A stretch of DNA of 64,000 nucleotides from Acanthamoeba castellanii str. Neff (Eukaryota; Discosea; Longamoebia; Acanthamoebidae): the NCBI RefSeq assembly GCF_000313135.1, contig NW_004457674.1, positions 108,280 through 172,279 on the forward strand, written 5' to 3'. Positions 33,422 to 45,092 of the stretch are shown piece after piece. Both the position numbers and the translations under genes were made by a program. A model generated the notes under the pieces. It did no database searches. It had not been told where the DNA came from and worked only from the letters and a program-made list of their open reading frames with translations. Every line of letters starts with the position of its first letter. Within the stretch, counting starts at the first letter, position 1.

Positions 33422-33511
33422 CTTCAACCAAATAATAATAAATGAATATTATATTAAAAAATTCATAAATTAGTTTTCATTTTATTATTTTATTCTGCAG
33501 ACAAGAGCAAG
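33422..33511. promoter_or_regulatory. 90-bp AT-rich divergent promoter between RWDD2-like and OTU genes
   Basis: Start codons at 33421 (-) and 33512 (+) are only 90 bp apart. The core is very AT-rich. It ends in TATTCTGCAG at about 33500, which looks like a splice acceptor for the plus-strand gene. If used, the upstream 5' UTR exon would have to overlap the RWDD2 coding start. Confidence 0.5.
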
Positions 33512-35654
33512 ATGCAAACCTCTGCAGAGCACCAGCCTGGTGCACCCACCGAGAACGATGAGGCCATTGCCAGGGCCATGGCTGAAGCTGAGGCGCAGCA
33601 GCAGCGCAGTCGCCTGTGGGGGCGCACGCACTACCACCCGAGTGCGCCCCACTCGGCCGCCTCTGTGCCGAGTGCTGGTCTGCAGACCCACCACCATCAA
33701 GGGCTGGCTTCATCTGCGCCCCCTGCGCTGGCTGCCCACCCACATCACCACCAGGTGGGGCTACATGGGGGCGGCCAGAGTCCAGAAGATGAAGATGAAG
33801 ACGACGAGTCTGTAGAGTCACTCTCCCAAGAAGCAGGTTACTCACCCAAGTCTTCTTCTTTTACACTTTTTATTTCTACTTTTCTATTTATCTTTAAAAA
33901 CTAATATTTAATTTATTCATTGTATTGTATTGTATTTTCTTCTTTTGTGTGTTGGCCCAAACACAAGCCAGGGCGTTGGGCCGATTGCCGCCGGGAGTGA
34001 GGGACAGCCTGCGACGTATGCCGTCCCTGGAGAAGGTGCAACCCTTCCCCTGCCTCTACCGACCCTGAGGCCAGCACCACAACACAGCACAGCACAACCG
34101 GTGTTGCCGAGGCGATGGCGATGGCGATGGCGGCTAACCATGAGCTCGTCCCACACTACGTGGGCTCATGATCGCGGTGTAGGGCATGGCGGTCAATACG
34201 GCCAACGACGAGGCGATCGCACGCGCCGTGGCACAGAGCGAGCAAGTGGCCTCCGGTACGCATTGACATTGGCGAGCCCACCTGTCGAGCAACGACACCA
34301 CACCACAGTAGCTGACCTGGCGTGTCACTCACTCACTCACTTGATGAATGCAGCGGACGCGATCTCCATCGGTCGACGCTTCGATCGCAAGATACGAAGA
34401 GTGCTGCACCGAGTACGCCCGCCCTCCCGGCGGTTGGCGCAGAGATCAGCGGTTGGTCTGACCACTTTTCCTCAACAATGATTGAAGGTCAAGGAGGGAA
34501 TGGCCGACGAGGTCTCGGCGATCAAGGACGCCTTCCGACCACGCGTCAACACCTTCAACAGTGTACGCCACTAAAGCTTTTAGCGCGCGTGAGATGTCCA
34601 ACACCCGTCAGCTCACCTCGTGCTGCTGCTGCTGCTGCTGCAGTTTGAGGAGAACGATGAATACCTCAACGGGAAGCAGCTGCTCAAGAAGAGGCTCGAC
34701 CTGTACACGCTGGCCGAGTACAGCGTCTCGGTAGGCCAGCGTCCCGTGTGGATGTGTGGATGTGTCGTGTGTCGTGTGTGCGGGACAATAGCTCATCAGC
34801 GCTTCCCCCCCCCGCCAATAGGGCAACGGCGATTGCCAGTTTGCGTCGTTGGCGGACCAGTTGTACCGTACCACGGGAATGGCGGCCGTGGTGAGGCACA
34901 CCATCGTCAATTACCTCAGAGTACGCACCGCGCGCGCCCGGCCTCGGCGATCCAAACTCTTCTCTTTCTCTCGTTTGCGAGAAGTCGCTCATTGGCGGGC
35001 CTGGCGACGTGTGCATGCGCGCGCAGGCCAATGCGGAGCGATTCAGACAGTACGTGCCCGGCGACTACACGGAATACTGCAACACGATGGACAAGCGCGG
35101 CACATGGGGCGATCACATCACGCTCCAGGTACACCGTACCACCGCACACGCACCACCGCACACGATCCACGATACACGACGTAGGAGTAAACTCATTGCA
35201 ATGTGGTTCATGGACGCAGGCGGCGGCGAACGTGTACGGGGTGGAGATTCATTTGCTGACGTCGTACAAGGACACGGTGTGGATGGAGATCAAGCCGCAG
35301 GACGGGGCCAAGACACAGAAGAGCCTCTGGCTCTCCTTCCTCGCCGAACTCCACTATAACTCACTCTACTCGCGACAAGGTAAACTCGTGCGCGAGTGTC
35401 GTGTCGTGTCGTGTCGTGTCGTGTCGTGTGCGGTGTGTCAGCAATTGGCGGTTGAAGCTGACCTGCCTGTGCGTACAGATCTGACGAGCCGAGTGAAGGC
35501 GGAGGAGGAGCTGCGCAGGAGCTACGCCAGCCAAGACCAGGCGGCCTCTTCCGCGCTCAGCGCTGCCACGAGCGCCGCTGCCGCCCCAGCAGAGGAGGGG
35601 AACGGCCCACCGGTCCTGGCGGACGGCGGTCACCACCACTGTCTCCTCATGTAG
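33512..35654 (+). CDS. OTU-family deubiquitinase with two UIM-like motifs and C-terminal CaaX box
   Basis: Predicted cysteine protease that removes ubiquitin. The ATG at 33512. Two UIM-like helices occur: NDEAIARAMAEAE (about residue 15) and NDEAIARAVAQSE (about 34205). Exon 1 (33512-33836) joins in phase to an exon carrying RRMPSLEK. The OTU core is GNGDCQFASLADQLYR (catalytic Cys in GDC, about 34830), QYVPGDYTEYCNTMDKRG, TWGDHITLQAAANVYGVEI, LLTSYKDTVWMEIKP and FLAELHYNSLY (catalytic His). This matches the plant/amoeba OTU subfamily. The last exon carries a charged helix and an Ala-rich linker and ends GGHHHCLLM before the stop at 35652, a good CaaX prenylation signal. The activity call is by homology; membrane attachment is inferred. 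About eight exons. Confidence 0.85.
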
Positions 35655-36008
35655 GCGAGACGCGCCACGCGCCCAGGCCGCATCGGGAACAAAACGAAAC
35701 TCAAAAACAGAAACGTAGCACCAAAAAACGTAGTTTGCAAGCACCAGCCGCGCGTGGTAAAGAGATGCACGTAGCGCCCTCTCGCGTTGGTGCTGCGTGA
35801 AAGCTTTGAATATGTTGTTGTTGTTGGTTTGTTGTTGTTTAATAACACTCGATGGCAAGTAGCAGGGCATCAATCATCTTACATCTCTCTCTTTAATTCA
35901 CTTCTTCATCTACTTGAGGAACAAACAGGCTACGCTTGAGACAGTTGGCAAGTCGCAGTGGGCCTGCTAGAGCCACCTCCCACGTGCTTAAGACAACCAG
36001 TGGAGGAC
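35655..36008. other. Spacer between OTU and dehydrogenase genes
   Basis: Contains the 3' end of the OTU transcript (GTT-rich stretch 35815-35840) and the promoter of the next plus-strand gene. No gene or RNA recognised. Confidence 0.5.
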
Positions 36009-39000
36009 ATGCGTTCGCTTCGCCCTGGGCCAGCAGCCCCCTCTTCAGCACCGTACGCCCTCAAACCACTAATTCTTTATTAGCTAATTATTACTTATTT
36101 ATAAATAAATAATCGCCTGGGCCGCAGAGCGCAGCCACCGCGACAGACAAAAGGGTGCCCGACAAGTCTCGTGTTGGTAAGTCTTCTTCTCTCGCTCGTC
36201 CTCCTTGTCTCACCGTGGCCTCTACCTCCCGTGGTGAATTGACGCACCGCGTTCATGCTGTGCCAGTGATTATCGGCGGCGGCGTGATCGGTACCAGTGT
36301 GGCCTTCCATCTGGCCAAGCTCGGGTGGACCGACGTGGTCCTGTTGGAGCAGGGTACCATTGTACCATCGTTGGCGCGCACGACACACACACACACACCA
36401 CACACACAGCGAAACCAAGCCGGCTCACATAACTGTGTACCATGAAGGCACCCTGGGCTGTGGCACGACGTGGCACGCGGCAGGTCTGATCGGGCAGCTT
36501 CGAGCCAACGAGACCGAGACCAAGCTCAGTCGCTACGGCATACAACTCTATGCCGACCTGGAAAAGGAGACCGGCCAGGTACAGCACTGACTGCTCCACG
36601 CACGCACACATCATCCGTACGCTCATACCTTTAACACTCTTCGATTCCTCGTCCGCTAGGGCACGGGCTGGAAGCAGTGCGGCGGCGTGACTGTCGCGCG
36701 CACGCAAGAGAGGATGACGCACATCAAGCGGACCTTGTCTCGCATGCGGTACGAGGAGCCACGACCAGGCTTAACCACACACACACAACACACACACAAC
36801 ACACAATCCTCACACGGCTAAGCGCGTTTTGGTGTTTTACCCACTAGGGCGTTCGGCATCGAGGGTCACCTCGTCTCTCCCGAGGAGGCCAAGAAGCACT
36901 GGCCCCTCCTCTCCACCGAGGGCATCACCGGCGCGCTCTGGATTCCTCACGATGGCGTGGTACGAACCCGTCGTGTGTGCCGTCCGTCGCGTCGCGTGTT
37001 GCGCGTAAACGAAGTGTCTGATCGACTTGGGCTCCCAGGCGACATCGTCCGACATCACGAGCGCGTTCGCTGCCGGGGCCAAGTCGAAGGGTGTCAAGAT
37101 CATCGAGAACGTGCGCGTGACGGGGATCCACAAGTCCGACAAACACGCGGTGACCGGCGTGAGCACGAGCGAGGGCGACATCAAGTGCGAGTATGTCGTC
37201 AACTGCGGAGGCATGTGGGCCAAGCAGGTCGGCCGCCTGGCGGGAGTCAACGTGCCGCTTCACACCTGCGAGCACTTCTACATCTCCACCAAGCCCATCG
37301 ACGGCGTTGATTCCTGTACAGGATGCCCCCTCTCCCTCCCCTCTTTCCGCATTCGTTCTTTGCTCCGCGCTCCGTCTTTTTCGCTCTTCCCCCCCCCTCG
37401 TGTTGGTGCTGACCTTTGGCGGGATCAGACCTGCCCGTGTTGAGGGATCCCGATGGCTACATCTACTTCCGCGAGTGGAGCGGCGGCATCATCATGGGCG
37501 GCTTCGAACCCGTCGCCAAACCCGTACGCCCTCTCCTATGCATAGAGATCACCGGTAGATTTCTTTCTCTTACTCCTCAGTAATGACTGATTGACAATTC
37601 TTGGCATTCCTTGGATTTTTCTGCCGTGGCGCTCAGTGCTTTGCCGATGGTGTGCCGAATGACTTCCAGTTCCAGCTGTTCGACGAGGACTGGGACCATT
37701 TCTCCATTCTCATGAAGTACTCGCCTCCCCTCCTTTTCTCCACCGAATTCCTCGCCCACGTTGCCTTCCCAATTGACGTTTCGTTTGTCGACAGCTCGGC
37801 GCTGGAGCGGTGCCCCGCGCTGGAGACGGCCGAAGTGCGCCAACTGCTCAACGGCCCCGAGTCTTTCACGCCCGACAATCAGGTACTTTCCTCACATACT
37901 GTTGAGATATATGCGATGTAATCGACGCGATGCATGTCCCTGCGCTGTGTGATGGGCACATGGGCTTAATCCGCAATCGTCGCCCGCGCTATGTCGTGCA
38001 GTACATATTGGGCGAAGCGCCGGAGGTGAGGAACTTCTTCGTGGCGGCCGGGTTCAACTCGTCAGGCATTGCCTCGGCTGCCGGCGCTGGCAAGGCCCTC
38101 TCCGAGTGGCTCATCCAGGTACGATGACTCCCGCTGCTGCTGCTGAGTACACGTCGTGAGCGAGCATGGCAATGATGACGTGGACGTGGGTGATTGCTTG
38201 AATGGCTGTCCCTTGCAGGGCTATCCGACGATGGACCTGTGGTCGGTCGACATCCGCCGCTTCGGCAAGTACCACGCCAACGATAATTTCCAAAAGCAGC
38301 GCTCCATGGAAACCCTCGGGCTGCACTACCAGGCACATGCTACACCACCACTACCGCAATTCCTGCGTTGTTAATTATTTATTTGTTGTTGTTGTTGTTG
38401 TTGTTAATGTTATTATTATTGTAATAACATTGTTGTTGCGCAGATCCCGTGGCCCAAGTACGAGCTGCAGTCCGGCCGGCCGCTCAGGGTGTCGCCCCTC
38501 TACGAACGGCTGGCGGCGAGGGGAGCCCAGTTCGGCAGCAAGATGGGATGGGAACGGCCCAACTACTTCCTGCCCTCCTCCGTGTCGCCCTCTTCCATCA
38601 AGTGTGCACCACACACACACACACACACGCACACGCACACACGCACACACGACACACGCACACGCACACACGACACACACGGCAGGCAATGCGCATTCGC
38701 ACAGGCGCAACTAACGCATCGAACATCGTAGGTACACGTTTGATCGCCCAGCGTGGCTTCCGTACGTAGGCGAGGAGCACAAGGCGACCCGCGACGAGGT
38801 GGCGCTGTTCGATCAGACCTCGTTCGCCAAGTTCGTGGTCAAGGGCCGGCACGTCGAGTCGTTCATGCAGCGTCTGTGCGCCAACGACGTGGCCGTACCG
38901 GTTGGCCGGGTCGTCTACACCCCCATGCTCAACCCCCGTACGCCTTGACCCCTCTTGTGTGCGTGTGCCTGCGGTGTGTGCGTGTGCGGTCACCGATGGT

Positions 39001-40463
39001 GGATGGTACGCAGGCGGTGGCTACGAGACGGACTGCACGGTGACGCGCGTCAGCGAGGACTCCTACTTCGTCGTTTCGTCCACAGCGCAAGGTACCGGCA
39101 CCACTGTTCATACCACGAATTCCAGACAGCTGGTTCTGCGAAACAATCAAGATTCCGTGGTGCAACGGTAGCACGCAAGCCTAACACGCTTGAGGTCGCG
39201 AGATCAACACTCGCCGGAATCATCATTTTTATTTTCTTCCACCTTGTTTGGCCATTATTCTAAATGGTGGTCGCGCACACAGCTACGCGGGACTACGATT
39301 GGATCAGCCGCAACATTCAAGAGGACGAGGAAGTGAGCATCGTCGACGTGTCGCCCCAGTACTCCACCCTATCGCTCATGGGACCCAAGTCGCGCGAGCT
39401 CCTCTCGCGTGTCATCGCAGACCGCGACCTCTCCAACGAGGTGCGCGCCTCCCACCCAACCCAACACTACACTTTCGCCTTTTGGCGCTTTTTGCTTCTA
39501 TTGAGATCTCACCGCACACGCCGCGCACACGGACCATAGGCCTTCCCCTTCGGAACTTCGCAGGAGGTGCCCCTGGGCATCACGCAGGTGCGGGCCAGTC
39601 GCATCACCTATGTGGGCGAGCTCGGCTGGGAGCTCTACGTGCCCATCGAGTCCACCCTCCTGGTATGTGTGCAATGCGTGGCCCTCTCTGTTGTGTGTGT
39701 GTGCGGTGTGTGAGCTGACGCGTGTCGTTCGGCGAAGGTCTACGATTTGCTGCACGCCAAGGCCAACGAGGGCACGCGCATCGGGCTGCGCGATGCGGGC
39801 TACTACGCGATCGACGGGCTGCGCCTGGAGAAGGGCTACCGCGCATGGGGCAGCGACATCACGCCCGATGATACGCCACTCGAGGCCGGACTCGGCTTTG
39901 CCGTGGACCTCAAGAACGAGACGAAGAATTTCCTCGGCAAGGTAAACACGACACACACACACACCACACACACACCACCGCACGCACACACTCACAACCG
40001 CCCTGGTATTCTCGACAGGACGTGCTGCTGAGGCAGAAGAAGGAGGGTCTCGAGAAGAGGCTCGCTGTGTTTGTGATCGACAACGACCAGGAGGTCTATC
40101 CTCACGGCGGCGAACCCATCTTCAGAGACGGTACCACCCTTCCTTTACGCGTGTGCCGCGCGTGTTTTGTTCGGTGCGTGCGGTGCGCGCGGTGCGTGCG
40201 TTGTTCTCATCGTGGTGCGGCCAACCCCAGGGCAAGTGTGTGGCTACCTGACGTCGGTGGCCTACGGTCACACGGTGGGCCGAAGCGTGGGCCTGGGCTA
40301 CGTGCGCAAACTGGCGAACACGGCGACCAAAGAGGACCGGCTGGTGACGCCCGACTGGGTCAAGGCCGGGCGCTACGAGGTCGAGGTGGCCTCCAAGAGG
40401 GTGCCCGCCTCCGTCTCCCTCCAGCCGCCCTTCGATCCCAAGAACGAGAGGGTGCGCATGTGA
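36009..40463 (+). CDS. FAD-dependent dimethylglycine/sarcosine dehydrogenase family protein (FAD oxidase + GcvT domains)
   Basis: Oxidative N-demethylase fold of choline/one-carbon catabolism, normally mitochondrial. The ATG at 36009 gives an Arg-containing, acid-poor leader (MRSLRPGPAAPSSAP) joined in phase to DKSRV and then VIIGGGVIGTSVAFHLAKLG, the FAD dinucleotide loop. GCGTTWHAAGLIGQLR contains the His that binds FAD covalently in SARDH/DMGDH. Then come ALWIPHDGV, YVVNCGGMWAKQVGRLAG, DGYIYFREWSGGIIMGGFEP and NFFVAAGFNSSGIASAAGAG. From about 38450 on is the GcvT/aminomethyltransferase-like half: KMGWERPNYFLP, DEVALFDQTSFAKF, SLMGPKSRELLSRVI, ITYVGELGWELYVPIEST and GLRLEKGYRAWGSDITPDD. It ends KNERVRM. 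About 17 exons. Whether it acts on dimethylglycine, sarcosine or is PDPR-like is unresolved. Confidence 0.87.
39151..39222 (+). tRNA. tRNA-Val (anticodon AAC), nested in a dehydrogenase-gene intron
   Basis: The 72-nt sequence folds as a full cloverleaf. The acceptor stem GATTCCG/CGGAATC is a perfect 7 bp. The D arm is GTGC-AACGGTA-GCAC (4 bp, with G18G19). The anticodon arm is CAAGC-CTAACAC-GCTTG (5 bp), with anticodon AAC at positions 34-36. The variable loop is AGGTC, and the T arm is GCGAG-ATCAACA-CTCGC (5 bp). The A box TGGTGCAACGG and B box GATCAACAC match pol III consensus, and a T5 run follows at about 39226. Position 54 is A instead of T, which is unusual. No anticodon intron. It sits on the same strand inside the 191-nt intron 39092-39282 of the dehydrogenase gene. 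Confidence 0.9.
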
Positions 40464-40609
40464 AGAGAATGACCAACTGCTCTCCCTTCCTCCTTGACCT
40501 TCATTGCCACCATCATCATTTTATTGGAATGCATACATCTTGTTGGCCAGCAAACAAACCAACCCCAGACTGTCGCCATACATACTCTACACAACAGCAA
40601 CACAGCACA

Positions 40610-41159
40610 ATGAGAAGCTCAGCTGGCGTAGGAGCATTCCAGAGAAAATTGGGGTTGGTCGGTGCGAGTAGCGGCGCTGTAGCGACAAAGACAATCACAT
40701 TGCATCTACGACCAAGATCGAAGAAGATGAGCACGACTGCAGGCCTTTCGCGCGAGAAGTTGGAGGGGGAGGAGCGCGAGCGCCGGCTGAGGGAGGAGGT
40801 GCCCTTCTGGCAGCAGGTCATGTGCCGTGATGCCATCCAGCGCACCTTCACCTTCAAGGATTTCAAGGAGGCCTGGCGATTCATGAATCTCACTGCCGAA
40901 AAGGCTGAAGAGGTGCACCTGCCTCCATTCATTGATTCCATTGATCTTCACCTGAGCGCTGATCGAGGTCGAATCTCTGTAGATGGACCACCATCCCGAG
41001 TGGTTCAACGTGTACAACCGCGTGGAGGTGACTCTGGCCACGCACACCTGCAAGGGCGTGTCAGAGTACGACGTGGTGCTGGCCAAGGCGATGGATCAGT
41101 TTGCGCTGCAAGCTGCGGCTGAGACGCTGGAAGCTGAAGAGCAGAAGAATAAACAGTGA
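40610..41159 (+). CDS. PCBD: Pterin-4a-carbinolamine dehydratase (PCD/DCoH), likely with mitochondrial presequence
   Basis: Dehydrates 4a-hydroxytetrahydrobiopterin so that the pterin cofactor of aromatic amino acid hydroxylases can be recycled. Two exons (40610-40912 and 40983-41159), in phase 0, give 159 residues. The core shows [15 protein letters not shown], then [18 protein letters not shown] with the catalytic His pair, [19 protein letters not shown], and a short Lys/Gln tail. The first 43 residues before MSTTAG are Ser/Arg/Lys-rich without acids ([27 protein letters not shown]), typical of a mitochondrial targeting peptide; the second Met at 40729 would give a cytosolic form. It follows the dehydrogenase gene by 146 bp on the same strand. 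Confidence 0.88.
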
Positions 41160-41389
41160 ATCCGCCTTCCACTACATTGATCTCGGTCGGGCGTGCATGA
41201 ATGATGTTGCAGATCGAGATCGAAGAAGATTCTATTGCTGATTGATACAAGATTGAATGGGCGAAGACAGAGAGCGCTCACACTCCACCCATATTACACT
41301 CCTTCCTTGCAGGCCCTCCATCGCGGCGAGAGACCGGGGGGGGGGGCATTCACTCGATTTTCGTTGTGGCGTCCGTCTCGAACGCGTGT

Positions 41390-41722
41390 TTAACCCATGA
41401 AGTTAGCGACGACGAGGTGGAGGATGAAGTTGCAGAGGAGGAAGTCGGCGAAGGCCCTCTCCTCGCTAATGCCGCTGAATTTGTTGGCGGGATTGACTTG
41501 CATGCGCAGCGAGACGGTGAGGACGAAGCTGCCAATGGTGGAGATGAAGCCGGAGAGGAAGGAGTTGAAGGGGAAGGTGCCCACGAGGGCCACGTAGACG
41601 AACTGGATGACGCCGGTCAGCACGATGTACGCGAGGAAGACGTCGATGATCTTCAGCTTCTGCGGTGTACGCTTCTTGTATTCCTCGCACAGCGACGTCA
41701 GCACGCTTCCAATGCTCGCCAT
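41390..41722 (-). CDS. DAD1: DAD1, oligosaccharyltransferase subunit
   Basis: Small membrane subunit of the ER oligosaccharyltransferase that N-glycosylates secretory proteins. Single exon, 110 residues, standard DAD1 length. Signature motifs: [40 protein letters not shown] (cited as the family core), [16 protein letters not shown], and [20 protein letters not shown] with terminal FMG. Three hydrophobic helices are visible. The highly conserved C-terminus makes the assignment secure. It converges with the PCD gene (231 bp between stops). Confidence 0.96.
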   Translation of the reverse strand: MASIGSVLTSLCEEYKKRTPQKLKIIDVFLAYIVLTGVIQFVYVALVGTFPFNSFLSGFISTIGSFVLTVSLRMQVNPANKFSGISEERAFADFLLCNFILHLVVANFMG

Positions 41723-41914
41723 CTTTCTTCAACGCCCACAGCCTCTCGTTCCAGATGTCGAAATGGTTGTGTTAGCGCTTTGCCTGCCACACACTTGTTT
41801 ATTGCCGACACCCTTGTCGACCGCAAATGCATTTTTTTTCAATCAAAAAGGAAAAAAATGCGCTTTACTATGGACAAAAATAACATCTTGTGTGTGGGAG
41901 TGTGAGGCGTTTCC

Positions 41915-44661
41915 TCAAGGGAAGCTCCACACCTTGATCGTCTGATCGAACGAGGCCGTCACCAATCGATTCTCATCGTACTTGAGAGCACTGTGTGTTG
42001 TGTGATGTGTGTCGTGTGTGTGTTGTGCGATGTGCGATGTGCGAGTCAGCCAACAGTGTGTCGTGCGTGGGTAGTGTGTGGCGAGTAACGTACCGAACGG
42101 AGTTGGTGTGCTGCTGCCACTTGCTGGTGGCCTTGCCCGTCTCCACATCCAGCACCCTGACGGTCTTGTCTGTTTGTGGATTCAAACGTCTGGGGTGAGT
42201 GTCGTGCGTGTCGTGTGCCGAGAACAGGGAACGAACCAGAGGAGCAGCTGATGACTTTGCTGCAATCGAACATCACGCCACCGATCCATCCGCGGTTGAC
42301 GCTCGACTGCCAGAGCAGCTTGCGCGTGCGGAGGTCCCAGCAGTAGATCGACTTGTCGGCGCTCCCGCAGATCAGCTTCGTGTCGTCCGCCTGAATCGCG
42401 AGATGAAAGAAAAACAACCGTGAGCCGCGGCGCCCGTAAAGATGTGGTGGTGTTGTGGTGGTCTACATACCTGCAGGCAATAGACGGACGCCTTGCAGGC
42501 CTTGAAGTGGTGAAGCGGCTGGGCCGTCGACATGTCCCACACTGGAACAGGCACCAACATTGATGAGCTACCTTACATTTCAAAAATAAATAATAATATA
42601 ATAATATATAATAATTCGATAATGAATGAACAATAATAATAATGATAATAATAATAGAGAGCAGCGTACTGATGAGGTTGTGGTCCTGCGCTCCCGAGAA
42701 GAGCAGGTTGCCGTCGTACTGCAGACATTCCACAAATTTCCTGTGCACCCACGCCCCCGAGTGAGTGCGAAGAACGAAGAGCAAAGAACGAAGACGACGA
42801 GACAAAGAGACAAGGAGGGTGCATACGTGTGGCCGGAGAATTTGGTGAGGAGCTCCATCGTCTCCGTGTCCCACATGCCCATCGTCTTGTCGCCCGAGTC
42901 CGCCACCAGGCGCTGCGCGTCGAACTGGAGCGCCCACACGCCGTCCTCGCCGCCCGTCTGGAGCACCTTCACGCAGCTCGCGCTGCTGCTGCCGCCGCCG
43001 TCCTTGCTGGCGGCGGCGGCCTCGGCGGCCCGGGCCGTGTCCCACACCCGAATGGTCTTGTCGTCCGACCCGGAAATGGCGAGGTGGGCCGACGGCAGGA
43101 AGGAGACGCTGCCGACGGGGCCCGTGTGGCCCTTGAGCGTGCAGTTGAGGGTGGCCGTGGTGGCGCTCATGTCCCACAGCTTGACCGTCGCGTCCTGGCT
43201 CGACGAGATCAGCAGATCGTTCTCGCTGTCGAACTGAATGCAGTACACCTGTCATGACACGACACACGACACACGACACACGACACACCGACACACGACA
43301 CACGACACACACCACACATGATGACGTCAGCAAAATGGGTGTGAGGAATGTGTGAGGAATGTGGGGCGATGCGGCCGTACGTTGCCGGTGTGGCCGCGGG
43401 CGGTGGTGACGGCGTAGGGCGCCTCCTGGCGCCACCGCTTGTGGAGCACCATGTGGCGGTACTGCATGTGCTCCTTCCACTCGCAGCTGTTCAGCTCCTC
43501 GTGCGCCTCCGCCTCCGCGCCGGCCGCCTGGGCATCGACCACCGCCTCGGCCTCGAGGCTCAGCTTCCCGAGCGCGGCCTCGAGCGCGTCGTCGTCCTTG
43601 CGCCCGCGGTTGTCGTTGCGCGGCGCCTCGGCCTGTCGGGCGGGCCGCGCGGCGTTGACCTGCGGAGACCCGGCGAGCGCCGGCAGGAGACGGTGCGGGC
43701 GGCGGGTGAGGCCGGGCGAAGGCGCGGCGACGGCGACTGCCACGTCAGCATCGGCGGCGGCGTAGGGGGAGGCCGGGGCCGAGCGGGCGAAGCGGGCGGC
43801 GAGGGCGGGCGAGGCGGAGGCGTAGAGGGAGCGGGGAGCGGGCGAGGGCGGGGCCGAGCGGGACGGGACGGAGGGCGAGGGCGGCGCGGACGACGGGAAC
43901 GGCACGGGCGCCGCCGGTGGCTGCACCGAATCGTAGCGCCGCGAGTACAACCGCTTCCACAACTGTTCGTCGCACACGACACGACACGACACGACACGAC
44001 ACGACACACATACCGCACGACACGCACAGGTGGTGAGCATAGTCAGCATTCCACAGAAAAAAAATAATAAAAAGTGGTGTGACGGGGTGCGCGCACGTGG
44101 TTGTCGTTGGCCATGGCCGCGGCCTGGCGACACACGGCGCCGAACACGGCCATGTCGCGTTCGGCCAGGAACGACAGGACGTGCAGCTTCAGCTCGTCCG
44201 GCAGCTCCGGGAACACCTGCTCGGCCTCCACCACTCGGGTCACCACCACCCGACCCTTGGGCCGCTGCTGCTGCTGGGCCTCGGCCTCGGCGCCGGGGCT
44301 GTTCCGTGGCTGCGGCGCGCCCGACGGGCCGGCGAGACGGCGACGGAGCAGGACTTGGTCTTGAGCTTGTTGATCGATGAAGAAGACGATGAAGATGAGA
44401 TGAAGATGAAGGCGAGGTGACGGCGGAGGGCAGACGAGGCGAGGAGGCGGATCTGCGCATGGCGGCTTCGGCGTTCGGAGCGCTACTGGCGGTGGTGTTG
44501 CTGTTCTTCATCTTCAACAGGCGACGTCGGGTGGCTGACGGTGACGAAGTGGAGGACGAGGAAGAAGATGATGAAGAGGAGGAGGATGGAGAGGGAGAGG
44601 GAGAAGGTGCGTTGGATGAAGAGGAAGCGAAGACGGAGTGAAAGAGTGACCGAAGATCCAT
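41915..44661 (-). CDS. F-box and WD40-repeat protein
   Basis: Likely substrate receptor of an SCF-type ubiquitin ligase. An N-terminal Ser/Pro-rich region (from the ATG at 44661, or an internal ATG at 44511) precedes an F-box: VFPELPDELKLHVLSFLAER, then AVFGAVCRQAAAMANDN (44225-44110). LWKRLYSRRYDSVQ begins the next exon, followed by a long Pro/Ala/Ser-rich linker. WD40 blades follow: YCIQFDSENDLLISSSQDAT, VKLWDMSATTATL, HLAISGSDDKTIRVWDT, ADSGDKTMGMWDTETMELL, KLICGSADKSIYCWDL, DKTVRVLDVETGKA and ENRLVTASFDQTIKVW, ending in SFP. At least seven blades in eight or more exons. The frame of the N-terminal segment differs from the F-box frame, so an intron or sequence error lies near 44330-44420. 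Confidence 0.83.
43255..43318. repeat. CGACACA-type repeats in F-box/WD40 intron
   Basis: Tandem cgacaca/cgacac units in the intron before the first WD40 exon. A second (CGACA) array lies at about 43976-44008 in another intron of the same gene. Confidence 0.8.
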
Positions 44662-45092
44662 CACGCACACACGAATATATGAATTAAATAATTATTGATT
44701 AAATGGTAAATCAAATAATTATTAAGGAATAAATCAATCCAAGAGAGGATGGATTGATTTGTAGTGGAGAGGCAGAAGAAGAAATGGGTTGTGGGTGGTG
44801 ATGTGATCTCTGTCGTGCTTCCCTCTCCAACAATACGAAGTGATAATAGTTTACAGTTCCACGGCTGTGGCGGTTTTTAAACTCCTTGCAGGGGGTTGGT
44901 CGGCCGTGCAACCCCCAGAGAGCCGCTTCCCTTTTGGTTGGTGTGCTACTCGCCCTCCTTCGTTCTCTTGTCGTTTTCGCTCTTTTGCCTCCGGTCGTTT
45001 TGTGCGACCACCCAAGTCCGCAGTAAATAATTTTAAAAATAAATAAAAATAAACTAGCCGCACTTTTGATTATTTTGCTAAAAATGTTGTGC
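44662..45092. other. Spacer, no gene seen
   Basis: Between the F-box gene start and the archaemetzincin stop, so it holds the F-box gene promoter. AT-rich at 44685-44760 and 45020-45085. No recognisable feature. Confidence 0.5.
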
